From Streptomyces sp. GKU 895 (lineage in GTDB: Bacteria; Actinomycetota; Actinomycetes; Streptomycetales; Streptomycetaceae), in contig MWJO01000057.1 of assembly GCA_002027195.1 (NCBI GenBank), positions 1 through 51,628 of the forward strand: 51,628 nucleotides of DNA, given 5' to 3'. The translations under genes were made by a program, and so were the position numbers. The notes under the pieces were generated by a model that was not told the DNA's origin, searched no databases, and saw nothing but the letters and a program-made list of their open reading frames with translations. Positions 25,425 to 35,150 of the stretch are shown piece by piece (the first letter of the stretch is position 1; each line of letters begins with the position of its first letter).

Positions 25425-27249
25425 ATGGACTCCCAGACCTCACAGGCATCCCAGGCTTCTCCGTCCCACACCTTCCAGGTCGACCTGCGTGGTCTGGTGG
25501 ACCTGCTCTCCCATCACCTCTACTCCAGTCCGAAGGTCTATCTGCGCGAGCTGCTGCAGAACGCCGTGGACGCCATCACCGCCCGGCGGGCCGAACAGCC
25601 GGGCGCCCCGGCCCAGGTACGGCTGTACACGACCGGCGGCACCCTGCGGGTCGAGGACTCCGGCGTGGGTCTCACCGAGACGGACGTGCACGAACTGCTG
25701 GCCACCATCGGCCGCAGCTCGAAGCGGGCCGAGGGGATCCAGGAGGCGCGGTCCGAGTTCCTCGGGCAGTTCGGCATCGGGTTGCTCGCCTGTTTCGTGG
25801 TGGCCGAGCGGATCCGGGTGGTCAGCCGCAGCGCCCGTACGCCGGACGCGGCGCCGGTGGAGTGGACGGCGAGCGACGACGGTTCGTACACCGTGCGGAC
25901 GCTGGCGCCCGAGGCCCGGCCCGAGCCCGGCACCACCGTGCACCTGACGGCCCGGGCGGGGGCCGGGGAGTGGCTGGCGCCGGAGCGGGTCCTGACGCTG
26001 GCGCGGGACTTCGGCGCGCTGCTGCCGTACGACGTGCGGGTGGACGGCGAGGCGGTCACCGATCTCGCCGGCGCCCTGGGACCGGTCCACCCCTCCCCCC
26101 GCCGCCCGCAGGGTGGCCCTGGCGCGGCACTGCCATGACCTGTTCGGGTTCACTCCACTGGACTCGATCGAGCTGAACGTGCCGCTCGCCGGCGTCCGCG
26201 GGATGGCGTACGTCCTGCCGTCGGCGGTCAGTCCGGCACAGCGGGCGACACATCGCGTCCACCTCAAGGGGATGCTGCTGACCGAGCGGGCCGAACAGCT
26301 CCTGCCGGACTGGGCGTTCTTCGTGCGGTGCGTGCTCGACACGGACAGTCTGCGGCCCACCGCGTCGCGGGAGGCGCTGTACGAGGACGAGACGCTGGCC
26401 GCCGTACGGGAGGCGCTGGGGGAAAGGATTCGGTCCTGGCTGACGGGGCTCGCCGCGGGCGATCCGGAACGGCTGGCGGCGTTCTTGTCGGTGCACCACC
26501 TGGGCGTGAAGTCGCTGGCGCGGCACGACGCGGAGATGCTGCGCACGATGCTGCCGTGGTTGCCCTTCGAGACGACCGACGGGCCCGTGTCCCTGGCGGA
26601 GTTCGCGCGGCGCCACCCGGTCGTGCACTTCACGCGGACCGTCGAGGAGTTCCGGCAGGTCGCGCCCATCGCGTCGGCGCAGGGCATCGGGGTGGTCAAC
26701 GGCGGTTACACGTACGACAGCGACCTGGTCCAGGCGCTGCCGTCGGTGCGGCCGGGGACGGTGGTGGCGGAGCTGGACGCGGACACCGTGACCGCGCATC
26801 TGGACGCCGTCGACCCGGCCGAGGAGCTGGCGCTGGCCGGCTTCCTGGCCGCCGCGCGGGCCACGCTCGACCCGCTGGGCTGTGATGTCGTCCTGCGCGC
26901 CTTCCACCCGCTCACCGTGCCCGCCCTGCACCTGGACGACCGCGCCGCCCGCCACGAGCAGGCCCGCGCCGACGCCGAGGCGCAGGCCGACGACCTGTGG
27001 GCGGGCATCCTCGGCTCGCTGCGCGGCACCACCCCCCGCGCGCGTCTGGTGCTCAACCACCTCAACCCGCTGATCCGGCGGATCAGTTCGCTGCGCGAAC
27101 CGGAACTGATCGGCACCGCCACGGAGTCCCTGTACGGGCAGGCGCTGCTGATGGCGCAGCGGCCGCTCCGGCCCGCCGACTCGGCGCTGCTGAACCGGGC
27201 CTTCATCGGACTGCTGGAGTGGGCGACGAACGGCGAGGAGGGGCACTGA
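25425..27249 (+). CDS. HSP90-family (HtpG-like) GHKL ATPase, apparent frameshift
   Basis: About 607 residues. The N-terminal ATPase domain has LRELLQNAVDAITARR (catalytic-type Glu42, Asn46), VEDSGVGLTETDVHELLATI (Asp78-x-Gly-x-Gly) and FLGQFGIGLLACF (Gly115-xx-Gly-Ile-Gly), then a middle domain (VHLKGMLLTERAEQLLPDW; SREALYED). The C-terminal part (LVLNHLNPLIRRIS; ATESLYGQALLMAQ) resembles a shortened HtpG dimerisation domain. The frame changes near 26070: after DGEAVTDLA the family-like sequence APWDRSTPPPAARRVALARH continues in the next frame, so one base is extra (or two are missing). The gene ends in TGATG shared with the TPR gene, so the two proteins are translationally coupled. Clients are unknown. 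Confidence 0.85.
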
Positions 27250-30199
27250 TGGGGGAGATCGCGGACTTCGACGCGCTGCGCCGGGCGATGGCGGAGAACG
27301 GCGAGCAGCCGGAGGGCCCGGCCCGCAACGCGCGCGCGGAGCAGCTGCTGGCCGAGGCGGAGAAGCTGAACATCCCGCTCGCCGTGATCGAGGCGCTCGG
27401 GCACCAGTTGAAGGTCTACAACTACAGCTCCGAGAAGGACAAGATGTTCGTCCCCTTCGCGCGTCTGCTGCGCATGTGGGACGAGCGGCCCGAGGACTTC
27501 GACGAGTACGAGGCCCATTCGCTGCACTGGGTCTTCAAGTGGATGTCGTCCGGGATGCTCGACCAGCCGCACATCCCGCTGGCCTCCATAGAGAAGTGGC
27601 TCGGCGAGATGGAGCACCGCTACCGGCTCGCCGGGCACTCCGAGCGGGCGGTGCGCAGCGTCGAGTTCACGGTGGCCGCGCATGTCGGGGACACCGCGCG
27701 CGCGGAGCGGGCGTTCACCGCGTGGCTGGCCGCCGACCGGGACGCCATGGCCGACTGCCACGCGTGCGAGCTGAACGGGCAGGGCTGGTGGCGGGCGGAG
27801 CAGGGCCGGGACGCGGAGGCGCTGCGACTGTGGGCGCCGGTCCTGGAGGGCGAGTTCACCTGCGCGCACGAACCGCACACCGTCCTGGCCTCCTCCTTGG
27901 TCCCGCTGCTGCGGCTGGGCCGCCTGGACGAGGCGCGGGCCAACCATCTGCGGGGCTTCCGGCTGGTGCGGGCCATGGAGAGCATGCGCTCCGCGTACGC
28001 CGACCATGTGGAGTTCTGCGCGCTGACCGGCAACGAGGCCCGCGGTCTGGAGCTGCTCGCGGAACGCCCGGCGTACTTCACGGACAGCGGGCATCCGCGC
28101 GGCAAGCTGGAGTTCCTGAGCGTGGTCACGCTGCTCATGGACCGGCTGACCGGCCTCGACCTGGGCGACCACCCGGTGCCGGGACCGGCCGGCCGGACGT
28201 GGACCGCCCGTGAACTGGCGGCACACGCGCGTACGGAGGCCCTGGACCTGGCCGGGCAGTTCGACCGGCGCAACGGCACGACGTACGTCAGCGACCGGGC
28301 ACGCGCGCGCATGACGCGGGAACCGCTGGTCGAGCGGCTGCCGTTGGGCGTGCGCGCCGCCCGCGAGGCCACCGCACCCGACCCGCTCCGCCCCCAGCCC
28401 GCCGCGCCGGAGAGCGACCTCACCGCTCTGATCGCCGAGGCGCGCCGGCTGTCCGACGGCCTCCAGCCGAACGCCGTGGAGGCGTGGGCGGCGGTCGCGC
28501 GGGCCGCGGAGGGCGTCGAGCTCGACCCGCGCGACCGGGCGGAGATCGTCGACCACCGGGCGATGGACCTGGGCCCCGCGGGCTCGACCTGTTCGAGGAC
28601 GCCGCCGAGCTCTACGCGGCGGCGGGCGATCCGGGAGAGGCGCTCGCGGCACGCACGCGTGGGGCGTTCATGCGGGCCCTCGCCGGTGATGTGGAGGGCG
28701 CGCTGGCCGCGGTCGCGGGGCCGTACGACGAGGCCCTCGCCCTGTACGCCGAGGACGGCACCGGCGTACGGCAGACGGCGTCGGTGCTGATGGGGCGGGC
28801 GCGGATCCTGCTGCGGCGGGTGCAGGCGGCCGAGGAGGAGGGTGCCGTGCCGGCGTCGGTCCTGGCCGAGGCCGAGGCCGCCGTCCGGGAGGTGCTCGCG
28901 CTCGTCGACGGGCGGGCCGGCGAGGACGTGCGGCTCGGTTCGCGGGACGCCGAGGCGCGGGCCATGCTCGCGGAGCTGGCGGTGCACGCCGGGGACCTGC
29001 CGAGGGCCGCGGGGCTGTTCGCGCGGGCCGCGGAGGGGTTCGTGGCGGCGGGGCTGCCGTGGTTCGCGGTGGAGTACCAGGCGAGGCTGGCCGGGCTCGC
29101 CCACCATCTCGGCGACATCGGGCAGGCCGAGTGGGCGCTGCGGGCGGCCCTGACGCACGGCGCACCGTATCTGGAGGCCACCGGACGGGCCCAGCTGCAC
29201 CTCCAGCTCGCCGAGGTGCTCGGCGGCACGGGGCAGCCGGAGGAGGCCGCCGAACAGGCCCTGGAGGCGGCGCACTGGGCCGACGAGGCCGGTGCCGGGC
29301 CCACGCTCGGCGCCTGGGCGCGGCATCTGCTCGGCGGGTTCCTGCTGCGGCAGGGCCGGTGGGCCGAGGCGGCGGCGGTGCTGGAGTCGGCACTGCCCGA
29401 CCTGAGCGTCGACACGCACGGCGACGCCGCGGTCGTCCAGGCGCAGTGGTGGCTCGGCGACTGTCTGAGCGAGCTCGGTGAGCACCGTGAGGCCGCCGAG
29501 CACCGGCTCCGGGCCGCCGAGCTCGCCCGGGAGTGGCCCGAACAGCAGGACCACGCGACGCTGGCCCACCTAGCCGGCGAGTCCCTCGGCGAGGCGGGGC
29601 TGCCCGACGAGGCCGACCGGGCGTACACGCGCGCGGGCGAGCTGTGGCGCGAGGTCGGTGACGTGCACGGGCTGGTCCGCTCGCTGCGTGCCCGCGCGTG
29701 GCTGGCGCTGCGCGCGGAGGGCGGGCAGGACGAGGCCCGGGAGCTGATGGCGGAGGCGGTGCGGGAGTGCGGGGAGGCGCTGGGCGCGGACTCGGTGGCC
29801 GACGAGGCCCGCCAGCGGCTCGTCGCCGAACTCGGGCACACCCATCGGCAGTACGGCGACCTGCTCGCCCGTTCGGCCGCCGAGGACGCCGAGGACGAGA
29901 CGATCCAGGCCGCCCTGGAGGACGCCCTCGCCCAGATGACCGAGGCCATCGTGGTGTTCGCGTCCCTCGGCGACGACGCCCTGCACAGCCGCACCGGCGC
30001 CGAGCTCGCCGCGGGCTGGCTGGAGGCCGACCTCAGCCGCCCCGAGCGCGCGGCGGCACGCGCGCGTGCGGTGCTGGCGGCGTACGAGGACTACGAGCCG
30101 TACGAGGCCCCTGGGGCGTACGACGAGGACGAGGACGAGGAGACGGCACAGGCGCGCTGCGCGGAGGCCCAGCAGATGCTCCAGGTGCTGGACGACTGA
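27249..30199 (+). CDS. large tetratricopeptide-repeat protein, apparent frameshift
   Basis: About 983 residues, almost entirely helical hairpin repeats. It starts at an ATG overlapping the HSP90-like stop (MGEIADFDALRRAMAENGEQ). Clear TPR-like units include AEWALRAALTHGAPYLEATG, QPEEAAEQALEAAHWADEAG, RWAEAAAVLESALPDL and LPDEADRAYTRAGELWREVG. The tail is Asp/Glu-rich (YDEDEDEETAQ). The frame breaks near 28578: ...DHRAMDLG is followed one base out of phase by LDLFEDAAELYAAAGD. One added base gives 984 codons. No signal peptide, membrane segment or enzymatic motif is seen, so it is probably cytoplasmic. Coupling to an HSP90-like ATPase suggests a client adaptor or co-chaperone, analogous to TPR partners of eukaryotic Hsp90; this is inference. 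Confidence 0.83.
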
Positions 30200-30221
30200 C
30201 AGTCGCTGAACGACCGGGGCG

Positions 30222-31919
30222 CTACTCGACCCCGATGAGCAGCAGCGCGCCCTGCCGTCCGCCCCGGTACACCACGGTGTCGACGGCGAGGTACGCCTCA
30301 CGCACGCGTGCTTCGAGGTGGTCGGCGATGGAGTCGGGGGCGTCGTCGCCGAGGACGAGGGTCACGAGTTCGCCGCCCGCCGACAGCATGCGGTCCAGGA
30401 CGGTCTCGGCGGCGGAGGTGATGTCGGAGCCGATCACGGCCACGTCGCCGTCGATGAGGCCGAGGACGTCGCCCGCCTCGCAGATGCCGGCCAGGGTCCA
30501 GGACTGGCGTTCGGCGACGGCGATCTCGGCGTAGCGGGTGGCGCCGGCGGCCGAGGTCATCGAGACGACGTCCTCGTCGAAGCGGCGTCCGGGTTCGTGC
30601 ACGGCGAGCGCGGCGATGCCCTGGACCGCGGAGCGGGTCGGGATCAGGGCGACCCGGATGCCCTCGGCGCGGGCCTGCTCGGCCGCGGCGGCCGCGGTGT
30701 GGCGCAGGTCGGCGTCGTTGGGCAGCAGCACGACCTCGCGCGCGTGGGCCCGTCGTACGGCCTCGACGATCTCCCCGCTGGCGGGCGGCTCGCCGGGGCG
30801 CGCGAGCACGGTGGTGGCGCCCGCCTCCGTGTAGAGCCCGGCCAGCCCTTCGCCCGGCACGACGGCGACGACCGCCCGCTGCACCCGCTCCCGGGGCGGC
30901 CGCTCGCCCCCGCGCGTGTGGACGTCACCGAGCGCGAAGTGCGTGATCCGGATCCGGTACGGCCGCCCCGCCTCGACGCCCGCCTCCACGGCCGCGCCCG
31001 CGTCGTCGACATGCACATGGACGTTCCACAGCCCGTCGCCCCCGACGACGACGAGCGAGTCCCCCAGGGCGTCGAGTCGGGTCCGCAGCCGGGCCACGGC
31101 GGCGTCCTCGGCCTCCAGGAGGTAGATCACCTCGAAGGCGGGCCCATCGGCCTCCACGGGCACATCGGCGCACTCGTCGACAGCCGCCATGGGCGCCGTG
31201 TCGGAAAAATCGGCAACGGCATCCACGCGCGCGTGCCCAGGGGAAGCAGGCGCCACCATGCGCGGCACCTCCCCGGTGAACGTCTCCACCAGCGCCCCGA
31301 GCACCGCCACCAGCCCCCGGCCGCCCGCGTCGACCACCCCGGCCCGCTCCAGGACGGCAAGCTGCCCCGGGGTCGCCGCGAGCGCCGCCCGGGCCCCGTC
31401 GTAGGCGGCCCGCGCGACCGCCCCCGCAGTCGCCCCTCGCTCCCCTTCGGCGGCGTCGGCCGCGGCCGAGGCGACGGACAGGACCGTGCCCTCCACCGGG
31501 TGGGCCACGGCCTCCCGCGCGGAGTCGGCCGCGCGCCGCAGGGCGAGGCGGAGGCCGGTCCCGTCGGTGTGAGACGCCTCACTGTCGCCGGCGAGGACCT
31601 GGGCCATGCCGCGCAGCAGCTGGGCGAGGATCGTCCCGGAGTTCCCGCGGGCGCCTATGAGGGCGCCGTGCGCCATCGCGCGGGCCGCGTCGGCCAGCGA
31701 GGGCCGGCCGCTCTCGTCGTAGGCGGTGAAGACGGCCTCGACGGCCGCTGCCGCGGACTCCGCGGTCAGATACAGGTTGGTGCCGGTGTCGCCGTCGGCC
31801 ACGGGATAGACATTGATCGCGTCGATCTCCTCGCGCGCCCGCCCGAGCGCCTCCAGCGCGAGACCGCACCAGGTGCGCACCGCGAGAGCATCGAAGAATG
31901 TCTGCGGCACCTGCGCCAC
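30222..31919 (-). CDS. DAK2 domain fatty-acid kinase-like protein (FakA-type)
   Basis: 565-residue protein with an N-terminal DAK2 ATP-binding domain (INVYPVADGDTGTNLYLT with the Mg-binding Asp cluster; GALIGARGNSGTILAQLLRG; HPVEGTVLSVASAAA) and a C-terminal FakA-like domain (DSLVVVGGDGLWNVHVHVDD; LPNDADLRHTAAAAAEQA). In Firmicutes FakA with FakB phosphorylates exogenous fatty acids; no fakB is adjacent here. The GTG at 31919 has AAGGAGG five bases upstream. It is divergent from rpmB and convergent with the TPR gene. Confidence 0.9.
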   Translation of the reverse strand: MAQVPQTFFDALAVRTWCGLALEALGRAREEIDAINVYPVADGDTGTNLYLTAESAAAAVEAVFTAYDESGRPSLADAARAMAHGALIGARGNSGTILAQLLRGMAQVLAGDSEASHTDGTGLRLALRRAADSAREAVAHPVEGTVLSVASAAADAAEGERGATAGAVARAAYDGARAALAATPGQLAVLERAGVVDAGGRGLVAVLGALVETFTGEVPRMVAPASPGHARVDAVADFSDTAPMAAVDECADVPVEADGPAFEVIYLLEAEDAAVARLRTRLDALGDSLVVVGGDGLWNVHVHVDDAGAAVEAGVEAGRPYRIRITHFALGDVHTRGGERPPRERVQRAVVAVVPGEGLAGLYTEAGATTVLARPGEPPASGEIVEAVRRAHAREVVLLPNDADLRHTAAAAAEQARAEGIRVALIPTRSAVQGIAALAVHEPGRRFDEDVVSMTSAAGATRYAEIAVAERQSWTLAGICEAGDVLGLIDGDVAVIGSDITSAAETVLDRMLSAGGELVTLVLGDDAPDSIADHLEARVREAYLAVDTVVYRGGRQGALLLIGVE

Positions 31920-32175
31920 CTGCGCCTCCTTGGACTGCTGGACGTGGACGCAGCGTAGACCCCGGGGAGGTGTCCACCGGAAGAGGGCTGGGAGCAGGGC
32001 CCTGAGCAGCCATGGTAGTTTCGTTCTACTGGCGCAGTCGTTGTATGCTGCTCCGGTTGCCCGATCCGATCGGGCCATTCCCCTGGCAGCGCCACTCAGA
32101 TCTCTGATCCTACGATCTCGATCCCGGCTTGCCGGGAGCCAACCGTAAGTGCATCTGAAGTCTTTGGAGTGACCC
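31920..32175 (+). promoter_or_regulatory. rpmB promoter and leader with two hairpins
   Basis: 256 bp between the divergent DAK2 gene and rpmB. TATGCT (32044-32049) is a possible rightward -10, without a clear -35. Downstream are two perfect inverted repeats: GCCCGAT/ATCGGGC (32059-32075, 3-bp loop) and TCCCGGC/GCCGGGA (32122-32137, 2-bp loop). They may form leader structures; autoregulation by a ribosomal protein is possible but unproven. Confidence 0.4.
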
Positions 32176-32361
32176 GTGGCTGCCAACTGCGACGTCTGCG
32201 GCAAGGGGCCGGGCTTCGGCAACAACATCTCGCACTCGCACCGCCGTACGTCCCGTCGCTGGAACCCGAACATCCAGCGCGTCCGTACCGTGGTCGGCGG
32301 GACGCCGAAGCGCGTGAACGCTTGCACCTCGTGCATCAAGGCCGGCAAGGTCTCGCGCTGA
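32176..32361 (+). CDS. rpmB: 50S ribosomal protein L28
   Basis: 61-residue L28 starting with GTG (AANCDVCGKGPGFGNNISHS). It has the cysteine pairs CDVC and CTSC, i.e. the zinc-binding form, and the conserved RRWNPNIQRVR. GGAG lies 8 bases before the start. It is monocistronic, followed by a strong terminator. Streptomyces usually carries a second, Zur-regulated zinc-free copy elsewhere. Confidence 0.97.
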   Translation: MAANCDVCGKGPGFGNNISHSHRRTSRRWNPNIQRVRTVVGGTPKRVNACTSCIKAGKVSR

Positions 32362-32403
32362 CGCACAGCTAAGCGCGCGGCCACTGCTGGTTCGCTGCAC
32401 TGA

Positions 32404-32434
32404 GCCGGTCCACCGAGAGGTGGGCCGGCTTTTT
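32404..32434 (+). terminator. intrinsic terminator of rpmB
   Basis: GCCGGTCCACC-GAGA-GGTGGGCCGGC stem (one mismatch pair) followed by five T. It lies 43 bp after the rpmB stop and just before the convergent thiD stop. Confidence 0.9.
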
Positions 32435-32441
32435 GCCGTGC

Positions 32442-33230
32442 CTACGCCGTGAACTGCCACGCATGGTCGACGGGGCCGATGCCGGCGCCCAGCGCGAACC
32501 CACCCTTGATCGCCCCGGTGACGTACTCCTTGGCCGCCGCCACCGCCTCCGGCACGGACCGCCCCTTCGCCAGCTCCGACGCGATCGCCGAAGCCAGCGT
32601 GCAGCCCGTGCCGTGGGTGTGCCGGTTGTCGTGGCGCGGTGCCCGCAGCCAGTGCTCCTCTGAGCCGTCGGTCAGCAGATCGACGGCGTCCCCGGTCAGG
32701 TGACCGCCCTTGATGAGCACCCACTTCGGGCCGTACGACAGCACGGCCCCGGCGGCCCGCCGCAGGTCCCCCTCGGACTCGACACGCACCCCGGTCAGCT
32801 GGGCCACCTCGTCGAGGTTCGGGGTCGCCACGGTCGCCGCCGGGAGCAGCCGGGTGCGCACCGACTCCAGCGCCGAGTCGGCCAGCAGTGAGTCGCCGTG
32901 CTTCGACACCCCGACCGGGTCGACGACCGCCGGGGCGTCGGTCCCGGCAAGCAACTCGGCCACCGCCTCGACGAGTTCGGCCGAGGCCAGCATGCCGGTC
33001 TTGACGGCCTGTACGCCGATGTCGTCGACGACGCTGCGGTACTGGGCCCGCACGACCTCCACGGGCAGCGGCCAAGCCCCTTGCACGCCCAGGGAGTTCT
33101 GCGCGGTGACGGCGGTGACAACGCTCATGCCGTGCACGCCGAGCGCGAGCATCGTCTTCAAGTCGGCCTGGATTCCGGCTCCTCCGCCGGAGTCGGAGCC
33201 CGCGACCGTCAGCACGCAGGGGGGCTTCAC
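32442..33230 (-). CDS. thiD: bifunctional hydroxymethylpyrimidine kinase/phosphomethylpyrimidine kinase
   Basis: ThiD phosphorylates HMP and HMP-P in thiamine synthesis (262 residues). It shows LTVAGSDSGGGAGIQADLKT, VVTAVTAQNSLGVQ, VDPVGVSKHGDSLL and the PfkB-type ATP motif DNRHTHGTGCTLASAIASEL. The GTG start overlaps the thiL stop (GTGA), so it is translated with thiL. Val in PVGVSKHG replaces the more usual PVMVAKSG-type segment, a normal variation. The rpmB terminator lies beyond its stop. Confidence 0.95.
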   Translation of the reverse strand: MKPPCVLTVAGSDSGGGAGIQADLKTMLALGVHGMSVVTAVTAQNSLGVQGAWPLPVEVVRAQYRSVVDDIGVQAVKTGMLASAELVEAVAELLAGTDAPAVVDPVGVSKHGDSLLADSALESVRTRLLPAATVATPNLDEVAQLTGVRVESEGDLRRAAGAVLSYGPKWVLIKGGHLTGDAVDLLTDGSEEHWLRAPRHDNRHTHGTGCTLASAIASELAKGRSVPEAVAAAKEYVTGAIKGGFALGAGIGPVDHAWQFTA

Positions 33231-34192
33231 GACTCGATGTCCCCGAAGTGGTCCCAGCCGCCCTTGCTCGTCCACGGCGCCCCGTCGACGGTCACCTGGG
33301 GCAGCGCCGAGGGGTTGAGGACCTCGCCGATGACCTTCCAGCGGGCGGGCAGCTTCACGTCCGGCGGGAAGGTCGCCACGATCGCGTGGTCCTCTCCCCC
33401 GGTCAGCACCCACTGCATGGGGTCGACGCCGACGGCCTGCCCGATGTCGTTCATCTGGGACGGGATGTCGATCGCGCCGGAGCGGATGTCGATGCGGACC
33501 TTGCTGGCCTCGGCGATGTGCCCGAGGTCGGCGATCAGCCCGTCGCTCACGTCGCACATGGCGGTCGCGCCGAGGCCCGCCGCCGCCGGTCCCGCGTGAT
33601 ACGGCGGCTCGGGACGCCGGTGCGCCTCCACGAAGGCCCGCGGCGAGCGGAAACCGCGCGACAGCACCGCGTACCCGGCGGCCGACCAGCCCAGCCAGCC
33701 CGTCACGGCCACGAGGTCGCCGGGCTGCGCGCCGGCCCGCGTGACGGGCTCCTGGTTGCGCAGATCGCCGAGCGCGGTGATGGACACCATGATCATGTCC
33801 CCGCGTACGACGTCTCCGCCGACCACCGAGGCGCCCGCGACCTGGCACTCGTCGCGCAGGCCGTCCATCAGCTCGGACGGCCAGGTCACCGGGAGTTCGG
33901 CCGGGACGACCAGGCCGAGCAGCAGGGCCGTCGGCACGGCGCCCATGGCGGCGATGTCCGCGAGGTTCTGTGCGGCGGCCTTGCGGCCCACGTCGTAGGC
34001 CGTGGACCAGTCCCGGCGGAAGTGCCGCCCCTCCAGGAGGATGTCGGTGCTGGCCACGACCCGGCGGTCGGGAGCGGCCACCACCGCGGCGTCGTCGCCG
34101 GGGCCGACCCGGACCGCCGGGGTGGTGGTGAGACGGGAGGTGAGCTCCCTGATGAGCCCGAACTCCCCGAGCTCACCAACAGTGCCCTTCAT
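33227..34192 (-). CDS. thiL: thiamine-monophosphate kinase
   Basis: ThiL makes thiamine pyrophosphate, the last step of the pathway (321 residues). Motifs are GPGDDAAVV, VASTDILLEGRHFRRDWS, KAAAQNLADIAAMGA, VVGGDVVRGD and CDVSDGLIADLGHIAE. The ATG at 34192 opens MKGTVGELGEFGLIREL and follows an AAGGG ribosome site; longer in-frame starts would add an arginine-rich tail. First gene of thiL-thiD; divergent from the RAM-domain gene. Confidence 0.95.
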   Translation of the reverse strand: MKGTVGELGEFGLIRELTSRLTTTPAVRVGPGDDAAVVAAPDRRVVASTDILLEGRHFRRDWSTAYDVGRKAAAQNLADIAAMGAVPTALLLGLVVPAELPVTWPSELMDGLRDECQVAGASVVGGDVVRGDMIMVSITALGDLRNQEPVTRAGAQPGDLVAVTGWLGWSAAGYAVLSRGFRSPRAFVEAHRRPEPPYHAGPAAAGLGATAMCDVSDGLIADLGHIAEASKVRIDIRSGAIDIPSQMNDIGQAVGVDPMQWVLTGGEDHAIVATFPPDVKLPARWKVIGEVLNPSALPQVTVDGAPWTSKGGWDHFGDIES

Positions 34193-34398
34193 TGCCCTTT
34201 CGCCCCTTCTGTCCCTTGCCGTGCCCGGTCGCGCGTGACCAGTGTCCTCGATACGGTCGAAGTGACCGTCAACTTCTGCCATGTCTGCACCCCGGCGCGG
34301 GTGTCCGCGCCCCCGCAGGTCTCCCCGCGGCGAGCGGCGACGCGATACCGTGGCGTTCCTTTTCCCCACATGATCCTCGTGGCCGCCCTGGAGGTTCC

Positions 34399-34632
34399 GT
34401 GGTACAGGCGTACATCCTGATCCAGACGGAGGTCGGCAAGGCGTCGACCGTCGCCGAGACGATCAGCAAGATTCCTGGAGTGATCCAGGCCGAGGACGTG
34501 ACAGGACCTTATGACGTGATCGTGCGGGCCCAGGCGGACACCGTCGACGACCTCGGTCGGCTGGTGGTCGCGAAGGTCCAGCAAGTGGACGGCATCACGC
34601 GCACCCTGACCTGCCCGGTCGTGCATCTGTAG
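34399..34632 (+). CDS. stand-alone Lrp/AsnC ligand-binding (RAM) domain protein
   Basis: 77 residues consisting only of the Lrp/AsnC effector domain (VQAYILIQTEVGKASTVAET; PGVIQAEDVTGPYDVIVRAQ; RTLTCPVVHL), with no DNA-binding helix-turn-helix. GGAGG precedes the GTG by 5 bases. Such proteins form ring-like oligomers that bind small molecules, often amino acids, and may modulate full-length Lrp proteins. It probably forms a unit with the following lipoprotein gene, 20 bp away. Confidence 0.92.
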   Translation: MVQAYILIQTEVGKASTVAETISKIPGVIQAEDVTGPYDVIVRAQADTVDDLGRLVVAKVQQVDGITRTLTCPVVHL

Positions 34633-34652
34633 CCCCCGTCTACCCTTGGCCG

Positions 34653-35147
34653 GTGAACTCTTACCGTCACCGGCTCATCGGCCTGCCCGCGCTCGCCCTG
34701 CTGATCATCACCACAGGTTGCTCATCAGCAGACGACAGCGACTCGGTGACGGTTCCCAACCCCACGGCCGAGGTCGCGAAGCTGTGCCGGAACCTGGACA
34801 GTGTCCTGCCGGACAAGGTCGACGGTCTCGACCGGCACGATCCCGAGCCCGCGTCCGCGCTGACCGCGGGCTGGGGAAGCCCGGCGATCATACTGCGCTG
34901 CGGTGTCACCCGGCCGCCGAAGATGGTCGACCCCAAGGTGGCCACCGGGAGCGACCCGGACGCGATCGCCGGTGAGGTGAACGGTGTGGAGTGGCTCATG
35001 GAGAAGCAGGACGACGGTTCGACCCGCTTCACCACGGCCAATCGCAAGGTGTACGTCGAGGTGACGGTCCCGAAGGGCCGGGACACCGCGGGGATGCTGA
35101 CCGACATGGCCGCGTCGATCAAGAAGGCGATCCCCTACGGGAAGTGA
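34653..35147 (+). CDS. DUF3515 lipoprotein
   Basis: 164-residue putative lipoprotein. The GTG start is followed by a basic N-terminus, a hydrophobic helix (LIGLPALALLIITTGC) and a lipobox-like cysteine near residue 23. The mature part matches DUF3515 (CRNLDSVLPDKVDGLDR; WGSPAIILRCGVTRP; VNGVEWLMEK). Function is unknown. Convergent with ddl; only three bases separate the stop codons. Confidence 0.88.
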   Translation: MNSYRHRLIGLPALALLIITTGCSSADDSDSVTVPNPTAEVAKLCRNLDSVLPDKVDGLDRHDPEPASALTAGWGSPAIILRCGVTRPPKMVDPKVATGSDPDAIAGEVNGVEWLMEKQDDGSTRFTTANRKVYVEVTVPKGRDTAGMLTDMAASIKKAIPYGK

Positions 35148-35150
35148 CCG

